Assembly (NCBI RefSeq): GCF_001544975.2 | Contig: NZ_FCOG02000016.1 | Span: 1-64,000 of the forward strand | Length of the DNA: 64,000 nt | Source: Caballeronia arationis | Lineage (GTDB): Bacteria > Pseudomonadota > Gammaproteobacteria > Burkholderiales > Burkholderiaceae | Reading direction: 5' to 3' | Part shown: positions 61,277 through 64,000 of the stretch, one piece after another | How the letters are laid out: every line of letters starts with the position of its first letter | Numbering within the stretch: the stretch's first letter is position 1 | Notes under the pieces: generated by a model | The model's input: the letters and a program-made list of their open reading frames with translations, nothing else | The model's database searches: none | What the model was told of the DNA's origin: nothing | Program-made: the position numbers and the translations under genes

Positions 61277-62728
61277 ATGGAAAACACATCGAATCTGAAG
61301 CGCTATGAGCTGCTGATCGGCGGCGAATCCGTGCCGCCGAGCGGTGGCACCTATTCGATCGACCTCGATCCCGCCACCGAAAAGCCGATCGCGCAGGTCG
61401 CGCAGGGTACCGCCGCCGACGTCGAGCGCGCCGTGCAGGCCGCCCGCGCAGCGCTCAAGCCGTGGAACGCCATCCGCGCCGCCGAACGCGGCCGCATCCT
61501 GATGCGTTTCGCCGAACTGCTCCGGCAGAATCAGGAAGAACTCGCGGCTGTCGAGAGCCTCGACTGCGGCAAGCCGATCGCGGGCGTGCTGCGCCAGGAC
61601 GTTCCCGCCGCCATCGACACCGTCGCCTACTACGCCGGCTGGTGCGACAAGATCAACGGCCAGGTCGTGCCCGCGCGCCCGGACGCGCTGACGTACACGG
61701 TGCGCGAGCCGGTGGGCGTGGTCGCGGCGATCGTGCCGTGGAATTTTCCGCTGATGATCGGCATGTGGAAGATCGCGCCCGCGCTCGCCTGCGGCTGCAC
61801 GCTGATCGTGAAACCCGCCGAAATCACGCCGCTGTCGGCGCTGATGATCGGCCGGCTCGCGCTCGAAGCCGGTGTGCCGCCGGGCGTGCTCAATATCGTG
61901 ACGGGCAAGGGATCGGTGGTCGGCGATGCGCTCGTCGCACATCCGGGCATCGACAAGGTCACGTTCACCGGATCGCCGTCGGTCGGGCGCGGAATTCTGC
62001 AAGGCGCCGCCGGCAACTTCAAGCGTGTGACGCTGGAACTCGGCGGCAAGTCGGCGAACGTGATTTTCGCCGACGCCAATCTTGATGCCGCCACGCGCGC
62101 CGCTGCGTCCGGCATCTTCTTCAACGCGGGCCAGGTGTGCTCGGCGGGCTCGCGCGTGCTGGTGCAGCGCGCGGTCTATGACGACGTCGTCGAACGGCTC
62201 GCGGAGCGCGCGCGGGCGATCAAGCTCGGCGATCCGTCGAAACGCGAGACCGGCATGGGCCCGCTGATTTCCGCGAAGCAGATGCAGACCGTGCTGGATT
62301 ACGTCGACATTGGCCGGGGCGAGGGCGCGTCGCTTGTGACCGGCGGCCAGCGCGTAGGCGAGCGCGGCTACTTCGTCGAGCCGACCGTGTTCGCGAACGT
62401 CGAGCACGAGATGCGTATCTCGCAGGAGGAAATCTTCGGCCCGGTGGTGAGCGTGATTCCGTTCGACGACGAAGCGGACGCGCTGCGCATCGCCAATGGC
62501 ACGGCGTACAGCCTCGCGGCGGGCGTGTGGAGCGCGGACATCGGCCGGGTGCACCGGATGGCGGCGGAACTGAAGGCAGGCACGGTGTGGATCAATACCT
62601 ACGGCTACACCGACGTCCGGCTGCCGTGGGGCGGCTCCGGCGATTCCGGCTTCGGGCGCGAACATGGCGATGTCGCGATCGAAAACTTCACGGAGCCGAA
62701 ATCCGTCTGGCTCTCGCTTGCGCCATAA
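61277..62728 (+). CDS. aldehyde dehydrogenase family protein
   Basis: 483 aa NAD(P)+-dependent enzyme oxidising an aldehyde to the acid; substrate unknown. Catalytic Cys in FFNAGQVCSAGSRVLVQ, general base Glu in VTLELGGKSANVIF, cofactor-binding IVPWNFPLMIGMWKIAPALA and FTGSPSVGRGI, C-terminal EEIFGPVVSVIPFDDEADAL. ATG at 61277 with AAAGGAG nine bases upstream. The 200 nt upstream is AT-rich (61180-61250) with interrupted TATA-like repeats, but no clear promoter pair. Terminator follows. Confidence 0.92.
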   Translation: MENTSNLKRYELLIGGESVPPSGGTYSIDLDPATEKPIAQVAQGTAADVERAVQAARAALKPWNAIRAAERGRILMRFAELLRQNQEELAAVESLDCGKPIAGVLRQDVPAAIDTVAYYAGWCDKINGQVVPARPDALTYTVREPVGVVAAIVPWNFPLMIGMWKIAPALACGCTLIVKPAEITPLSALMIGRLALEAGVPPGVLNIVTGKGSVVGDALVAHPGIDKVTFTGSPSVGRGILQGAAGNFKRVTLELGGKSANVIFADANLDAATRAAASGIFFNAGQVCSAGSRVLVQRAVYDDVVERLAERARAIKLGDPSKRETGMGPLISAKQMQTVLDYVDIGRGEGASLVTGGQRVGERGYFVEPTVFANVEHEMRISQEEIFGPVVSVIPFDDEADALRIANGTAYSLAAGVWSADIGRVHRMAAELKAGTVWINTYGYTDVRLPWGGSGDSGFGREHGDVAIENFTEPKSVWLSLAP

Positions 62729-62733
62729 CGAAG

Positions 62734-62755
62734 AAAGGCGGCCGAGGCCGCCTTT
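62734..62755. terminator. terminator after the aldehyde dehydrogenase gene
   Basis: AAAGGCGGCC, GA, GGCCGCCTTT: a 10 bp stem with almost no loop, between convergent genes. The T run is short. Confidence 0.65.
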
Positions 62756-62776
62756 CCCTCAACGCACCCGCGGCGC

Positions 62777-63115
62777 TCAGGCATGCGCGGAAACTTCGTG
62801 GCGCGAGCGCCAGAGACGGGCGCGGCGCGCGCTGTCGTCGTTCTTGACGGTGTTGGCGCGGCACGCTTCCAGCACGGAGTTCTTGCGTTCGACGATGGCC
62901 TGGCACAGGAAGTCGGCGCTGTAGGCCGTCAGCAGATGCGGGCAATGCGTTTCGATGTACTGCGCGATCTTGCCGTAGTCGCTCTCCGTCGAGGCGAGCG
63001 TGCGGTAAGTGTCCGCATCCCAGCGGAACATCAGGTCGAGTTCTTCGAAGGCGTTGTTGTAGGCGCAGAGTTGCGCCTGGGTTTCGCGGTCGTCGCTGTG
63101 CGTTGCGTGGATCAT
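62777..63115 (-). CDS. small hypothetical protein next to a LysR gene
   Basis: 112 aa, not recognised. Soluble, with Cys in QAQLCAYNNAF, ETHCPHLLTAYSADFLC and EACRANTVKN but no clear metal motif; the C-terminus is Arg-rich. AGGAG eight bases before the ATG at 63115 supports translation. It lies 99 nt downstream of the LysR gene, same strand, and might be co-regulated with it. Confidence 0.75.
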   Translation of the reverse strand: MIHATHSDDRETQAQLCAYNNAFEELDLMFRWDADTYRTLASTESDYGKIAQYIETHCPHLLTAYSADFLCQAIVERKNSVLEACRANTVKNDDSARRARLWRSRHEVSAHA

Positions 63116-63183
63116 CGTCGTCTCCTGTTTTGGCCGTGAGGGGTTAGAAACAGGATAGGAACTTCAATCCATATACGACAGTT

Positions 63184-63216
63184 AAAGTTTTTTCGAATAA
63201 CGATAACAAAAACTTT
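63184..63216 (-). repeat. inverted repeat at the LysR stop codon
   Basis: AAAGTTTTT (63184-63192) and AAAAACTTT (63208-63216) are perfect complements separated by 15 bases. It covers the LysR stop and lies about 70 bases before the small hypothetical gene. It could be a terminator-like stem or an operator for that gene. Confidence 0.5.
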
Positions 63217-64000
63217 ATGAATTAGGCCTTCCGGTTTCTGCACCGATATGGGTGATCTCCTCGATCTGCGCGGCGCCTTCGTCGATCAGGAATTGCTTGA
63301 ACGCGAGCGCGACCGGCGGCAGCCGCTTGTTGTTCCGGTGCACGATGAACCAGTGGAGCTTCACCGGAAAGCCTTCGATGTCCAGCACGGCCAGCTTGCC
63401 CACCTGCAATTCCAGGCTAATCGTATGCGCGGAGAGAAAGCTGATGCCCATTCCGGCGATGACGGCCTGCTTGATCGTCTCGGTGCTGGTGATTTCCATC
63501 GCGATGTTCAGCCGCGGCAGGCGGCCCGCGAAGCCTTCCTCCATGGAATTCCAGGTGTCCGAGCCCTTTTCGCGGACGATGAACGGCTCGTCGGCGAGCG
63601 CTTCGAGCGGAATGCGCGTCTTTCCGACGAGCGGATGATCCGGCGGCGCGACGATCACATACGGATGCGGCGCGAACGACACGTTCTCGGTATCCATGTC
63701 CTTCGGCGGGCGGACCATGATCGCGAGATCGGTGAGATTGTCGGAAAGCTGATGCAGCAGTTCCTCGCGATTGTGGACCGCGAGGTTCAGCCGCACGTCG
63801 CTGTTGCGCTGCGTGAAGGCGGCAAGCAGGCGCGGGAAGAAATAGTCGCCGGCGCTGATCACCGCGACGTTCAATGTGCCGCCCGAAATGCCTTTCAGGC
63901 GCGCCATCGCATCGTCGGCTTCGCGGAATTGTTCGAGAATGGCGCGGCTGTAATGAAGCATTTCATTACCTGCAGGCGTCAGGTAGATTTTCTTGCCGAG
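63215..64000 (-). CDS. LysR-family (CbbR-like) regulator, 5' end cut by window edge
   Basis: Visible part is 261 codons. The window edge falls at the end of the winged helix (LGKKIYLTPAGNEMLHYSR); the helix-turn-helix itself lies beyond. The effector domain GISGGTLNVAVISAGDYFFP, VHNREELLHQLSDNLTDLAI and FIVREKGSDTWNSMEEGF resembles the CbbR subgroup of LysR proteins. Its ligand and targets are unknown; no cbb genes are present. Runs into the gap before the small hypothetical gene, where an inverted repeat sits. Confidence 0.9.
   Translation of the reverse strand, partial: LGKKIYLTPAGNEMLHYSRAILEQFREADDAMARLKGISGGTLNVAVISAGDYFFPRLLAAFTQRNSDVRLNLAVHNREELLHQLSDNLTDLAIMVRPPKDMDTENVSFAPHPYVIVAPPDHPLVGKTRIPLEALADEPFIVREKGSDTWNSMEEGFAGRLPRLNIAMEITSTETIKQAVIAGMGISFLSAHTISLELQVGKLAVLDIEGFPVKLHWFIVHRNNKRLPPVALAFKQFLIDEGAAQIEEITHIGAETGRPNS

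Overview
The window is ordinary high-GC beta-proteobacterial chromosome. It most resembles Burkholderia, Paraburkholderia or Caballeronia. Pointers are the DUF3563, DUF2782 and BPSS1780-type proteins, the very long RpoD, the TreS-maltokinase fusion and the long two-module GlgE. No phage, insertion sequence, CRISPR array or conjugative gene was seen. Genes are dense on both strands, and high GC opens long antisense frames over nearly every gene.

1-18142 is one minus-strand alpha-glucan and trehalose cluster. In transcription order it reads glgA, glgE, treS-mak, glgB, glgX, treZ, malQ, and malQ runs off the left edge. TreS-Mak and GlgE form the maltose-1-phosphate route to alpha-glucan, GlgB branches it, and GlgX, TreZ and MalQ degrade or rework it. 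No glgC or treY is in the window; treY may lie beyond the left edge. Three copies of a ~300 bp repeat sit in two intergenic gaps, two of them as a large inverted pair between glgB and glgX. glgA carries a one-base frameshift.

18500-35640 is mixed. It holds a DUF1345 membrane protein, a PPP-type phosphatase and topoisomerase IB, then a RES/Xre toxin-antitoxin pair with an operator inside its promoter. A small gene with a textbook LexA box follows. Next are an SDR enzyme, a DUF3309 peptide, a PiT phosphate transporter with two apparent one-base frameshifts, a divergent CHAD protein and a ModE-type regulator. The region ends with a PAP2 phosphatase, a PHB-depolymerase-type esterase, DUF3563, ohr/ohrR and the thrB region.

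35842-53196 carries amn, a LOG-family gene that starts 1 bp from polA in the opposite direction, a type II NADH dehydrogenase, a Tat-exported dienelactone hydrolase, a sulfurtransferase and a Rieske oxygenase. These are followed by the isoprenoid block xseB-ispA-dxs, folE2, a LysR/MFS pair and a GST.

53205-61074 is the macromolecular synthesis region: tsaD divergent from a flavoprotein, then yqeY, dnaG, rpoD and a CAU tRNA. The position where I would expect rpsU holds only a promoter-like sequence and a terminator. The window ends with an aldehyde dehydrogenase, a small conserved-looking protein and a LysR regulator cut by the right edge. Frameshift, operator and non-coding RNA calls are readings by eye and were not computed.
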